Assembly: GCF_014805825.1 (NCBI RefSeq)
Contig: NZ_CP061941.1
Span: forward strand, 3,534,001 to 3,598,000
DNA from: Marinomonas algicola
GTDB lineage: Bacteria; Pseudomonadota; Gammaproteobacteria; Pseudomonadales; Marinomonadaceae
DNA length: 64,000 bases
Reading direction: 5' to 3'
This document shows, piece by piece, positions 52,391 through 60,796 of the stretch; position 1 is the first letter of the stretch; each line of letters begins with the position of its first letter. A program made the translations under genes and the position numbers. The notes beneath the pieces were generated by a model. That model did not search any database and was not told where the DNA came from. It saw nothing but the letters and a program-made list of their open reading frames with translations.

Positions 52391-52410
52391 CAACATACCT
52401 TTATATGTTG
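52391..52410. promoter_or_regulatory. candidate operator of the sugar transporter operon
   Basis: CAACATA and TATGTTG form a perfect 7-bp inverted repeat with a 6-bp spacer, about 140 bp before the ATPase start. The shape suits a dimeric repressor. No regulator gene is adjacent. Confidence 0.4.
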
Positions 52411-52477
52411 GGGATTTCACTGAAAGCGTCACAGCATTCAGCTTGCTCCAGTTCATACACCTGAATAGTTCATTCCA

Positions 52478-52503
52478 TAAAAATAGCGGCGCCTTGCCGC
52501 TAT
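52478..52503 (-). terminator. terminator-like hairpin in the transporter leader
   Basis: On the minus strand ATAGCGGC-AAGGC-GCCGCTAT is followed by TTTTA. It lies 226 bp upstream of the ATPase start and 300 bp after the nhaC terminator, so it would end a short transcript or attenuate the operon. Confidence 0.5.
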
Positions 52504-52807
52504 CGACCCAATCGATTGCAACGAAGCGTTAAACAACGCTCATTTCGATCATGACTAAGTGAATAAAACTAAGTTACGCCATATGATACCCTAACCCTAT
52601 AGCGGGATAGTACCTAACCTGAGCGTTATCATTCTATTAACACGCTCTTACGTATGTTTATACTGTTTGGTTTATCTGTATATAAAAATTAATTAATATT
52701 TGTGTTTCTGACTTATTTTAGTAAACCAGAAAAATAGTATTAATCTTCTAGAAGTATCAAGGAATGACCATGTGATTACATCACATTCAAGTGTGATATT
52801 AGATACG

Positions 52808-52849
52808 AAAAAGCCCATCTTTCAGCTCAAACTGCAAGATGGGCTTTTT
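52808..52849. terminator. terminator of nhaC
   Basis: A perfect 14-bp stem, AAAAAGCCCATCTT (52808-52821) with AAGATGGGCTTTTT (52836-52849), 17 bp past the nhaC stop. Five T end the stem on either strand, so it should work in both directions. Confidence 0.88.
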
Positions 52850-52865
52850 CACCTAAAAGGCGAAA

Positions 52866-54356
52866 TTAACCTGCGGGATGTTTAGACAAGTCCATTGAGT
52901 CTTCACCCATTTCTTTCCACTTACGCAGTTCTTCTTCACTGGCCTTTGGAGAGAATAAACCAAACTGAGCATATAAGATGCCCAACACAGGAGAGATCCA
53001 GCAAGCAAAAGCTAGAGGAATGTACATTAAGTTTTCAATATTCCCTTCAGCAATTCCTAGCCCTAATGCACTGATAACAAAAGCGCCACCCGCATTCCAT
53101 GGGATTAATGGTGAAATCAGTGTTCCACCTTCTTCAATGGCACGCGAAAGGTTCAGCGTTGAATATTTCATACCACGATAAACGGGCGCATACATACGAC
53201 CAGGCAAGGCAATAGATAAGTACGGATCGCCTGCCACTAGGTTTGTCGAAATAGAAGTACAAACCGCGGCGGTTTGGACACCTTTGAAACTTTTAACCTT
53301 AGACATAATTGACGCAATGATTGTTTCTAAACAACCCGTTCTTTCGAGTGCGCCACCAAAACCGAGGGCAATTAGTACAAGTGAAATAGTCCACATCATA
53401 GACTGAATACCACCACGATTTAGCAGACTGTCAATTTCAGATACACCAGTACTGATTGAGTAACCACTGTTCGCATACGTTAGTACATCATGCACACCGC
53501 TGCCTTGAGTGATCATAGCGGTTACACCACCAGCAATGACGCCGGCAAATAGTGAAGGAATTGGTGGCATACGTTTAACAGCGAGAAGAATAACCAATAA
53601 CGCTGGCAATAATAACCAAGCCGATATTGTAAAATTATCTTGTAGTGTTGTTGTTATTGTATTGATTTTAGAAAATGAAACATCGTCACTGGCAATGAAA
53701 CTAAAGCCAGCAAGAAGATACACAACAAACGCGATCAACATAGAAGGGACCGTTGTCGGTAACATATTCTTGATATGGGAGAAAACATCCGTACCCGTTA
53801 CCGCAGGCGCTAAGTTAGTGGTATCAGACAAAGGCGAAATTTTATCACCGAAAAAGGCACCCGATACAACCGCTCCAGCCGTCCAATACATCGGAATATC
53901 GAAACCGGCGCCAATTCCCATCAAGGCTAAACCTACCGTACCAACCGTACCCCAAGATGTTCCAAGAGATAAAGAAACCACCGCACACAATACCATAGCC
54001 GCGGCTAAAAATATTTCAGGAGAGAGTATGGTTAGACCATAATAAATTAAGGTAGGAACGGTACCACTTGCAATCCAGACACCAACAATCATACCCACAC
54101 AAATTAATACGGAGACAGATGGTAATGAGATATGAATAACGTGGAAAATACCCTCTTCAATGTCTTTCCACTTAAAACCTAACTTGATACCAACAAGAGA
54201 CGTAATGGCCAAACCAATGGCTAGAGGAACATGTGGAGTGAAATCTCCGAAATAAAAAATTTGTACGCCTAATACAAATAATGTGAGTACAACTGGGACC
54301 AATGCCAAGGTTAGGCTTGGTCTACTGGTCTCGCTTATTCTCTTCGTTTCTGTCAT
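52866..54356 (-). CDS. nhaC: Na+/H+ antiporter NhaC family
   Basis: A 496-aa inner membrane protein with about 11-12 hydrophobic segments. LGTSWGTVGTVGLALMGIG and the downstream AVVSGAFFGDKISPLSDTTNLAPAV are NhaC signatures; the latter holds conserved acidic and polar residues of the ion path. NhaC members exchange Na+ for H+, and some exchange malate/lactate, so the substrate is uncertain. AAGGAAAAAA precedes the ATG. A large two-part hairpin lies 21 bp upstream of the start. Single gene. Confidence 0.88.
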   Translation of the reverse strand: MTETKRISETSRPSLTLALVPVVLTLFVLGVQIFYFGDFTPHVPLAIGLAITSLVGIKLGFKWKDIEEGIFHVIHISLPSVSVLICVGMIVGVWIASGTVPTLIYYGLTILSPEIFLAAAMVLCAVVSLSLGTSWGTVGTVGLALMGIGAGFDIPMYWTAGAVVSGAFFGDKISPLSDTTNLAPAVTGTDVFSHIKNMLPTTVPSMLIAFVVYLLAGFSFIASDDVSFSKINTITTTLQDNFTISAWLLLPALLVILLAVKRMPPIPSLFAGVIAGGVTAMITQGSGVHDVLTYANSGYSISTGVSEIDSLLNRGGIQSMMWTISLVLIALGFGGALERTGCLETIIASIMSKVKSFKGVQTAAVCTSISTNLVAGDPYLSIALPGRMYAPVYRGMKYSTLNLSRAIEEGGTLISPLIPWNAGGAFVISALGLGIAEGNIENLMYIPLAFACWISPVLGILYAQFGLFSPKASEEELRKWKEMGEDSMDLSKHPAG

Positions 54357-54376
54357 TTTTTTTCCTTAGATGATGG

Positions 54377-54416
54377 CTCTTAAAAAGCATGACGGCAACG
54401 ATCGTCATATTAAGAG
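54377..54416 (-). promoter_or_regulatory. two-part hairpin in the nhaC leader
   Basis: CTCTTAA (54377-54383) pairs with TTAAGAG (54410-54416), and inside it ATGACG (54389-54394) pairs with CGTCAT (54403-54408). The two helices are separated by an asymmetric internal loop. In the nhaC message it sits 21-60 nt before the ATG, where it could affect translation; it could equally be a nested protein-binding site. Confidence 0.5.
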
Positions 54417-54949
54417 ATTCGCTCATTTATTAAATGAAATTGGTAAAACAACCCCATGTATTATCACAAACACCGAATACCTAGGCTGTTTTAGCAATAC
54501 GCTTAATTCACCTTTATAGTTCTAACAGGATGCACCGAAGAGGTCTCAAACAGGTCGTAATAGATTGTATAAACATTGTGAATACTTAGAACGCGCCACA
54601 AAATGAGCGCAAAGAAAGGAAGGTACAAACAAAAAAAGGCAAAACAGAAAAGAGATGCTGCCCTGCCATTAAAACAAAGATCGCCCGATTTTAACGGGGT
54701 TATCCTCAGTGGTAACGCAATAACAGCCGTGCTTTCAGTAAATTTCAAAAAAAAGTAACTCGCTACAAAAATAAAGGCGCTCGTTAATGATTTTTAACAC
54801 TCTGCGCCTGCTCGAAAGAATTGATTAATTTTTAACGATTGCTTATAAAATAGGCTCTGGTTAGACTCAGTGATAAATAAAAACAACATTTCATTTACAA
54901 GATAGTTACAACATTAATAAACTGTTGCCAATCTGATTGAAAGCAGCGG

Positions 54950-54978
54950 TTATGTTTTCTATATTTACTTGCTATAGT
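54950..54978 (+). promoter_or_regulatory. promoter of the two-component operon
   Basis: TGC-TATAGT (extended -10, 54973-54978) is preceded at 17 bp by TTATGT. Transcription would start near 54985, 36 nt before the response-regulator ATG. Confidence 0.45.
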
Positions 54979-55020
54979 CGAATTGCCTACAAAACTCATA
55001 CATAAGAAAATAAAGGTTAC

Positions 55021-55761
55021 ATGCAAGAGCTTACCTTAGATGCCAAAATACTCGTTGTAGATGACTCTATCATTACAAGAGAAACACTCGTTAGCTACTT
55101 TGAACAGGAGGGCTATCAAGTCACCGCTGTTGAAACGGCTGAAGAGGCAGAGAAGATATTACAACACAAGCAATTTGACCTTATTCTACTTGACATACGA
55201 CTTCCTGGAAAAGATGGCTTAACCCTCACAAGAGAGCTACGGACTCAGTCTGAAATTGGCATTATCCTTGTTACCGGTAAGCAGGACGATATTGACCGTA
55301 TTATTGGTTTGGAATGTGGCGCTGATGAATACGTTGTAAAACCCTTCAACCCACGTGAAATACTGGCTCGTTGCAAAAACTTAATTCGGCGTGTTAAGAA
55401 AATTCGTAAGAATAGTAAAAATGTGGCGCAACCAATATTACGTGATGTTGGAACTTGGCAATTAGATAACGCACGTCGCGCTTTACAGCAAGAAAACACA
55501 GACTCCATACAACTTACCGAAGGTGAATTTCAATTACTTTCTACCTTTATTGACCATGCAGAATCGCCGCTAACCCGAGATCAGTTAATGAACAGGTTGA
55601 AAAATCGAGCCTGGAATGCAACGGACAGAAGCATTGATGTTCTTGTTGGTCGAATTAGACGAAAATTGGCGCAAGACCCGCACTGTCCAAACCTGATCAT
55701 TACCGTTCATGGTATCGGCTACCTGTACTCACCTAACAATACTGAGCGTTTTGTCGAGTGA
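55021..55761 (+). CDS. OmpR/TorR-type response regulator
   Basis: A 246-aa DNA-binding regulator. The receiver domain (8-125) has the acidic pair Asp14-Asp15, phosphoacceptor Asp58 (LILLDIRLPGKDG), Thr in LVTGK and Lys in VVKPF. The winged-helix domain (about 145-240) ends with SIDVLVGRIRRKL and HGIGYLYS. The sequence is closest by eye to TorR/ArcA-like regulators. AAAGG is 4 bases before the ATG. It is followed, with a 4-bp overlap, by a solute-binding protein and then a hybrid kinase, so phosphate should reach it from that kinase. Confidence 0.9.
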   Translation: MQELTLDAKILVVDDSIITRETLVSYFEQEGYQVTAVETAEEAEKILQHKQFDLILLDIRLPGKDGLTLTRELRTQSEIGIILVTGKQDDIDRIIGLECGADEYVVKPFNPREILARCKNLIRRVKKIRKNSKNVAQPILRDVGTWQLDNARRALQQENTDSIQLTEGEFQLLSTFIDHAESPLTRDQLMNRLKNRAWNATDRSIDVLVGRIRRKLAQDPHCPNLIITVHGIGYLYSPNNTERFVE

Positions 55762-56573
55762 ATGTCTCCATTTCAGCTAAACACCTTTTAATCGGTCTAC
55801 TACTAATAGGTTCTTTTTGCTCTTATACACATGCGAATGAACGGCCTACTATTACGGTTTGTGGTAGTCCAGCCTACCCCCCTATCTCTTGGATAGAGGA
55901 AGGTCATATTATTGGTTTAGCTCCCATGTTAGTCGAGAGCATGATCACGTCATTAGGCTACCCAATCAATACTGAGCAAGACAGTAACTGGAGTCGTTGT
56001 TTAAAAGAAGTCGAGCTTGGTAATATTGATATGGTTGTCGCCGCCTATCAAACAGAACGACGCAAAGAGTTTATGCAGTATCTAGCCGAGCCCATTGTCA
56101 TCGAGCCCATTACGCTCTATTACAATAAGAAGAACCCAATTCCATCCGTTCAATGGGAAGACTTAAAAGGGCTCAAAGTAGGCATCCTTTTTAGCGACAG
56201 TTTTGGAGACATTGTCGATCAAAAAATACGCGAATATTTACGCATTGAATTTGTCTCTACAGGCGTTCAAAACATTCAAAAACTCGCCATACAACGCATT
56301 GATCTTATGCCTTTAGGGGCCATTGGAGGCGTTTTACAAGTTAAGAAATTAGGCTTTGAAAATGAAATTACAAGCTTACCCACACCCATTGTCTCTGATT
56401 ATTGGCATGTTGGCATCTCAAAACGATCCCCTTTGATAAAGCACGTAGATCAACTGAATAACGCATTGATAGCCCTGAAGAAAGCGCAGGCTGTCGAGCT
56501 CGGCATCGATAAATTCACCAAACGTTATATTAATAGTGACCTCAGCCGTAAACCTACCGAGACGGCACCTTAA
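55758..56573 (+). CDS. periplasmic solute-binding protein (SBP_bac_3-like), likely sensor partner
   Basis: A 271-aa secreted protein. A signal peptide (about 1-27, ending THA) is followed by a type II periplasmic binding fold: TVCGSPAYPPISWIEEGHIIGLAPMLVESM, IDMVVAAYQTERRKEFMQYL and WEDLKGLKVGILFSDSFGDIVD. It resembles amino-acid-binding proteins and the sensor halves of BvgS-like kinases. The start is GTG, overlapping the regulator stop as GTGA, so translation is coupled. There is no permease or ATPase gene nearby, so it probably presents a ligand to the hybrid kinase 15 bp downstream rather than serving transport. Confidence 0.82.
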   Translation: MNVSISAKHLLIGLLLIGSFCSYTHANERPTITVCGSPAYPPISWIEEGHIIGLAPMLVESMITSLGYPINTEQDSNWSRCLKEVELGNIDMVVAAYQTERRKEFMQYLAEPIVIEPITLYYNKKNPIPSVQWEDLKGLKVGILFSDSFGDIVDQKIREYLRIEFVSTGVQNIQKLAIQRIDLMPLGAIGGVLQVKKLGFENEITSLPTPIVSDYWHVGISKRSPLIKHVDQLNNALIALKKAQAVELGIDKFTKRYINSDLSRKPTETAP

Positions 56574-56588
56574 CCTGGGGGTTCACCT

Positions 56589-58964
56589 ATGAAAATCAAG
56601 CTATCTACTTTATGCAACTTTTCACTTTTTGGTATAAGGCACTCTCACCCCCTAGCCGCTCGAATTTTACTTACTCTACTTTTGTTTAGCACTCTACTGG
56701 CTATCTTTTTAACGTCGATACAGGTTTACAGTGATTATCGTAAAGAAACGGCCAATTTAACCCGCCAAACCGATTACATAGCCTCTTCACATTTAGATGG
56801 CATTCGCAAAAGTTTATGGGATCTAAATCATGAACAAATTAAACTACAGCTAAAAGGCATACTCAACTTTTCAAATGTCGAAACCGTCTCTTTGCATTCC
56901 AACCACTGGGACGCAGACATTGTTGTTGGTAACACGAAAGTATTAGAAAAAGAAAATTCTTCCGGTACCGTATTCCCTATTTATTATCCGAATAGAGGAC
57001 AGCAGGACAGATTACTAGGGCAACTGACGGTTTATTATGACTTACAAGCAATCAAAACAGGGCTATTTCACAAAGCCATTCAGATTGGGTTATATCAAGT
57101 ATTGATGGTCCTCATTACGGGATTAATGTTACTGGTCATTGTGCACTTGATGGTAACTCGCCACCTTGAATTTATGGCGCTTTATACTCGTCAGGTCAGT
57201 ACAGGAAACTTAACAAAACCTTTGGAGTTGCCTTTTAGAAAATCTAACAGCAGTACCCCACCTGACGAAATTGATGAAGTGGTTTACTCCATAAATCAAA
57301 TGAGACAAGCTATTTTGGAAGACATTTCCCACAGAGATAAGATCCAAGAAGAATTACGCTATCACCGTGACCAATTGCAAAAACGCATTCAAAAACGTAC
57401 TCAAAGCCTGCAAAACGCCAAAGAAAAAGCCGAAATGGCGAACCAAGCCAAGAGTCAATTTCTCGCTACCATGAGTCATGAAATCAAAACGCCGTTAAAC
57501 GGTATTTTAGGGATGGTTGAATTATTAAGTAGGGATACAAAACTGACTCAAGACCACCTCAAAAAACTCGATTCAATATACCAATCTGGCGAAGCCCTAC
57601 TTTCTATATTAAACGGGCTATTAGATTACGCCCGCTTAGAAGAAAAATCGTATTCACCTGAAATCAGCCTGTTTTCAGTGAAGAATGTCGTACAATCAAG
57701 TTGCTTACTCTTCTCAGCCAAAGCGGAACAACAAGGTAGCGTAATTCATTATGATCTAGACGAAAAACTTGCCTATAACTATTTAGGAAGTGACAGTTCA
57801 CTTCGTCAAATTCTCGCCAATCTTATCTCAAACGCCATTAAATTTACCCAAGATGGTCTTATTACCATTACGGTCAAAGTCGATAAACAGCGGGCTGAAG
57901 AGAGCATCGAACACATTTATATTGAAGTAAAAGATACTGGTATTGGCATTGCTGAGTCTTATTTAGAAAGAGTGTTTGAGCGTTTTAGTCAAGCCGATGA
58001 TAGCATTACCCGAGTATATGGTGGCACCGGCCTAGGCTTGGCTATCACCAAAGGCTTAGTTGAAGCTATGAAAGGCAAAATTGGCGTTAGAAACAATGAA
58101 GATAAAGGCTGCTTATTCTGGTTTAACATCCCTTTGCAACCAAAAGAAAAAACCGCCGTAGATAACCAAAAGGAAGATTCGTTAAGTAGCCAATCGAGAT
58201 TGGCCTCTCGCCCATTAAACATTTTAATCGTTGAAGATACGCCTATAAACGTGGAAATAATGATGGAGCTGATGACAACGGACGGCCATAACGTAGATCT
58301 GGCCGAAGACGGTCAAGTCGCGATCACGATGGGAGAAAATAAGCGTTACGACCTTATTTTATTGGATATACATTTACCAAAATTTAGTGGTTATGACGTG
58401 GCTAATCATATAAAAAACACACCTTCAATAAACAAAGAAACGCCAATAGTGGCATTGACCGCCAATGTAAATTCAAATAGTCTAAAAAAATGTTTGTCCG
58501 CAGGCATGTCTGCCGTCGTTCCTAAACCCTTTAATATGGCGCTTTTCTATCAAGTGATTGAAAAACACGTTTTCCAACAAGAAGACAATGAGTGCTTGTC
58601 TTTTCCTATTAAAGACAAGCAACTTTCTTTAATAGATGACCCACTGTTGCAGTCACACAAAACCGCTCTTGGAGCACAACGACTCACTAGACTGATTAAT
58701 TTATTTAAAGAAAACAGCCTATTGTCTATTGCGCAACTGCAGACTGAATTGGCTAATCAAGACAGTTACGAAATTGGGGAAGAAGCCCACCGTTTCGCCA
58801 GCAATGCCGAGTCTATTGGCGCTATTATAGTGGCCGAAAAACTCAGAGAGATTGAATTGGCCTGCGAATCCAATCAAGCCATACCGGAAGTAGCGTCATT
58901 AATTGTCGATCTTTTGGAAGTGCACCGAGTAACACTTGATAAATTAGAGGATTACACGAACTAA
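56589..58964 (+). CDS. tripartite hybrid sensor histidine kinase
   Basis: A 791-aa membrane kinase. TM1 is at about 22-45, a short periplasmic domain at 46-155, TM2 at about 165-190 and a HAMP-like linker next. A coiled coil leads to HisKA with His297 (ATMSHEIKTPLNG). The ATPase domain has NLISNAIKF, DTGIGI and GGTGLGLAI. The receiver has Asp593 (LILLDIHLPKFSG). The C-terminus is Hpt-like with His734 in EEAHRFASNAESIGA, an unusual form of the AHxLKGxAxxxGA motif. TorS/ArcB-type phosphorelay to the regulator encoded first in the operon is inferred. GGGGG lies before the ATG. Confidence 0.9.
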   Translation: MKIKLSTLCNFSLFGIRHSHPLAARILLTLLLFSTLLAIFLTSIQVYSDYRKETANLTRQTDYIASSHLDGIRKSLWDLNHEQIKLQLKGILNFSNVETVSLHSNHWDADIVVGNTKVLEKENSSGTVFPIYYPNRGQQDRLLGQLTVYYDLQAIKTGLFHKAIQIGLYQVLMVLITGLMLLVIVHLMVTRHLEFMALYTRQVSTGNLTKPLELPFRKSNSSTPPDEIDEVVYSINQMRQAILEDISHRDKIQEELRYHRDQLQKRIQKRTQSLQNAKEKAEMANQAKSQFLATMSHEIKTPLNGILGMVELLSRDTKLTQDHLKKLDSIYQSGEALLSILNGLLDYARLEEKSYSPEISLFSVKNVVQSSCLLFSAKAEQQGSVIHYDLDEKLAYNYLGSDSSLRQILANLISNAIKFTQDGLITITVKVDKQRAEESIEHIYIEVKDTGIGIAESYLERVFERFSQADDSITRVYGGTGLGLAITKGLVEAMKGKIGVRNNEDKGCLFWFNIPLQPKEKTAVDNQKEDSLSSQSRLASRPLNILIVEDTPINVEIMMELMTTDGHNVDLAEDGQVAITMGENKRYDLILLDIHLPKFSGYDVANHIKNTPSINKETPIVALTANVNSNSLKKCLSAGMSAVVPKPFNMALFYQVIEKHVFQQEDNECLSFPIKDKQLSLIDDPLLQSHKTALGAQRLTRLINLFKENSLLSIAQLQTELANQDSYEIGEEAHRFASNAESIGAIIVAEKLREIELACESNQAIPEVASLIVDLLEVHRVTLDKLEDYTN

Positions 58965-59023
58965 TTAACGCTTTAAAGCTAAGCCTGACCAACGTTCCCA
59001 GCGAGATCGCTTTACTTATCCAT

Positions 59024-59052
59024 TTTACAGACGATCGCGTTTTTCATTTAGT
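59024..59052 (+). promoter_or_regulatory. candidate promoter of the second signalling pair
   Basis: TTTACA (59024-59029), 17 bp, TTTAGT (59047-59052). It lies 53 bp before the kinase ATG in the 140-bp gap after the hybrid kinase gene. Confidence 0.35.
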
Positions 59053-59104
59053 CAATAATGCTAATGACACTTCATTTACCTTTTATTATTTTACGAGACA
59101 CTGT

Positions 59105-60796
59105 ATGCGTTTATTTTTTCACGCACTTTTTTTATTGTCGCTGCTTTCAGTACCTACCCTATTCTCATTACCTATCTATGCATTTGAAAAAGAAGACATC
59201 ATTATCGTCTCTGGTGACCGTAATTACCCACCCTACGAGTTTATAAATGAAGATGGAGAACCGGATGGGTATAACACCGAACTAACACGGGCTATTGCTG
59301 AAGTAATGAGCATGGAGGTGGTTATTAAATTGGGGGACTGGAATCAAAAGCGTTTAAAGCTAGAAGACGGAACGGTGGATGTATTACAAGGTATCGCTCA
59401 GTCAAAACAACGCAGCAAAACGTACCAGTTCTCACCACCCCATGCCATCATTCACCAATCTATTTTCACCCGTAAAGGTAATCCTAAAATCACTCAATTT
59501 TCGGATCTAAAAGGAAAAGAAATTATTGTTCAAAAAAGCGGGGTTGCTCATGATTATTTACGGCAAGAGGGCGCCACCTCTCCCCTTATTTTGGTTGATA
59601 CCCATGCGGCCGCCTTACGTTTATTAGCTTCAGGCAAGCACGATTACGCTATTGTGGCTAATTTACCCGGCATGTATGTAGGCCGAGAATTGGCGCTGTC
59701 AAACATCATCCCTGTCGGTAAGCCTTTTGGGGCCCAGCATTATGGGTATGCTGTCTTAAAAGGTAATGACGAGTTACTTGCACAGTTTAGCGAGGGTTTG
59801 GCCATACTTATTAATACAGGGCGCCAGCAAGCCATCTATGACAAGTGGTTAGGCCCTTTAGAAAACGCTGGCACATTGTGGAAAACCATAGGGCAAATCA
59901 CGGCCGTTATTTCCATTTTATTATGTGTCATTCTTGGTGGCATCGTGATTTGGAATAGAATGCTGACCCAACAAGTTAACCGCCGAACTGAAGAATTAAA
60001 ACTGCAACAACAGCAACTTGTACAAGCAGACAAAATGACCTCTCTTGGCATATTAGTCGCAGGAGTGGCTCATGAAATAAACAACCCAATCAGTTTGTTA
60101 TTACTCAATTTGCCCGTCATAAAAGAGACCTACCAAGACATCGAAGAAATACTAGAAGAACATTATCAAGTTCATGGAGAATTCTATGTGGGTGGTCTGG
60201 AATACAGCCGTATGCGTGAAGAGTTACCTTTAATGCTAGATGATATGCAAGCAGGCACGTCCAGAGTGCGACGCATCGTAGATGATTTAAGGGATTTTTC
60301 TCGGCACGAGCCAGGTCGTCAGGATGATGCGGTAGATCTAAACAACGTTGTTTCCACCGCGGTTAGATTAGTGGACAATATCATTAAAAAACACAGTGAT
60401 TGTGTTGAGATTGATTACGCCAGTGACCTCCCAACCTTTAAGGGGAATGCGCAACGCATAGAGCAAGTTATTATCAATTTAATTGTCAATGCTTGCCAAG
60501 CACTAGCGAATAAAAATAAAGGCATTAGTATAAAAACGTCTTATAATCAAAAAGATGAACTGCTGCAATTCATTATTATTGACAGTGGATGCGGCATAGA
60601 GCTCGATAACTTATCACGCCTAAGTGACCCTTTTTTCACAACTCGACGAGAACAAGGTGGAACAGGGCTGGGGCTATCAGTATCAGCACGAATAGTTGAG
60701 GAACACAAAGGTCGTTTAACTTATCAATCTTCTTTGGGCATAGGCACTCAAGCCACACTGTCTCTTCCTGTTACTAAGGCAACCAATGAACGCTAA
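59105..60796 (+). CDS. sensor histidine kinase with fused solute-binding domain
   Basis: A 563-aa kinase. A signal peptide or first helix (1-26) is followed by an SBP_bac_3 domain (about 30-255: IIIVSGDRNYPPYEFINEDGEPDGYNTEL, IAQSKQRSKTYQFSPP, WLGPL). One TM helix (about 262-285) leads to a coiled coil and a HisKA domain with His323 (GVAHEINNPISLLLLN), then HATPase_c (NLIVNACQAL, DSGCGI, GGTGLGLSVSARI). The transmitter is like DctB/NtrB-type kinases. Its last 11 bases overlap the sigma-54 activator gene, so the two make a matched pair. The ligand is unknown. Confidence 0.9.
   Translation: MRLFFHALFLLSLLSVPTLFSLPIYAFEKEDIIIVSGDRNYPPYEFINEDGEPDGYNTELTRAIAEVMSMEVVIKLGDWNQKRLKLEDGTVDVLQGIAQSKQRSKTYQFSPPHAIIHQSIFTRKGNPKITQFSDLKGKEIIVQKSGVAHDYLRQEGATSPLILVDTHAAALRLLASGKHDYAIVANLPGMYVGRELALSNIIPVGKPFGAQHYGYAVLKGNDELLAQFSEGLAILINTGRQQAIYDKWLGPLENAGTLWKTIGQITAVISILLCVILGGIVIWNRMLTQQVNRRTEELKLQQQQLVQADKMTSLGILVAGVAHEINNPISLLLLNLPVIKETYQDIEEILEEHYQVHGEFYVGGLEYSRMREELPLMLDDMQAGTSRVRRIVDDLRDFSRHEPGRQDDAVDLNNVVSTAVRLVDNIIKKHSDCVEIDYASDLPTFKGNAQRIEQVIINLIVNACQALANKNKGISIKTSYNQKDELLQFIIIDSGCGIELDNLSRLSDPFFTTRREQGGTGLGLSVSARIVEEHKGRLTYQSSLGIGTQATLSLPVTKATNER

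Larger units (their letters stand above)
52253..52865. other. 613-bp hairpin-rich gap upstream of the sugar transporter
   Basis: No protein gene. It contains CAACATA/TATGTTG (52391-52410), a hairpin with a minus-strand T-run (52478-52503), AGCGTT/AACGCT near 52525-52540, the palindrome CTTCTAGAAG (52745-52754), ATGTGA/TCACAT (52770-52786) and the nhaC terminator. The density of inverted repeats suggests a complex promoter region or a small RNA. Confidence 0.6.
54357..55020. other. 664-bp divergent region, nhaC / response regulator
   Basis: No gene I can support; an 81-codon open frame at 54503-54748 (minus) lacks a ribosome binding site. The nhaC leader hairpin (54377-54416) is at the left and a promoter for the two-component operon at the right. 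The rest is AT-rich with no repeats of note. Confidence 0.6.

Noticed and set aside
52770..52796. TGTGA/TCACA cluster resembling CRP sites
   Set aside because: The TGTGA-TCACA pair has a 5-bp spacer, not 6, and the next pair is in the reverse order (TCACA-N6-TGTGA). It is also about 500 bp from the nearest start in that direction.
54503..54748. 81-codon minus-strand open frame
   Set aside because: No ribosome binding site, no recognisable family, hydrophobic composition expected from AT-rich DNA, and it lies in a divergent control region.
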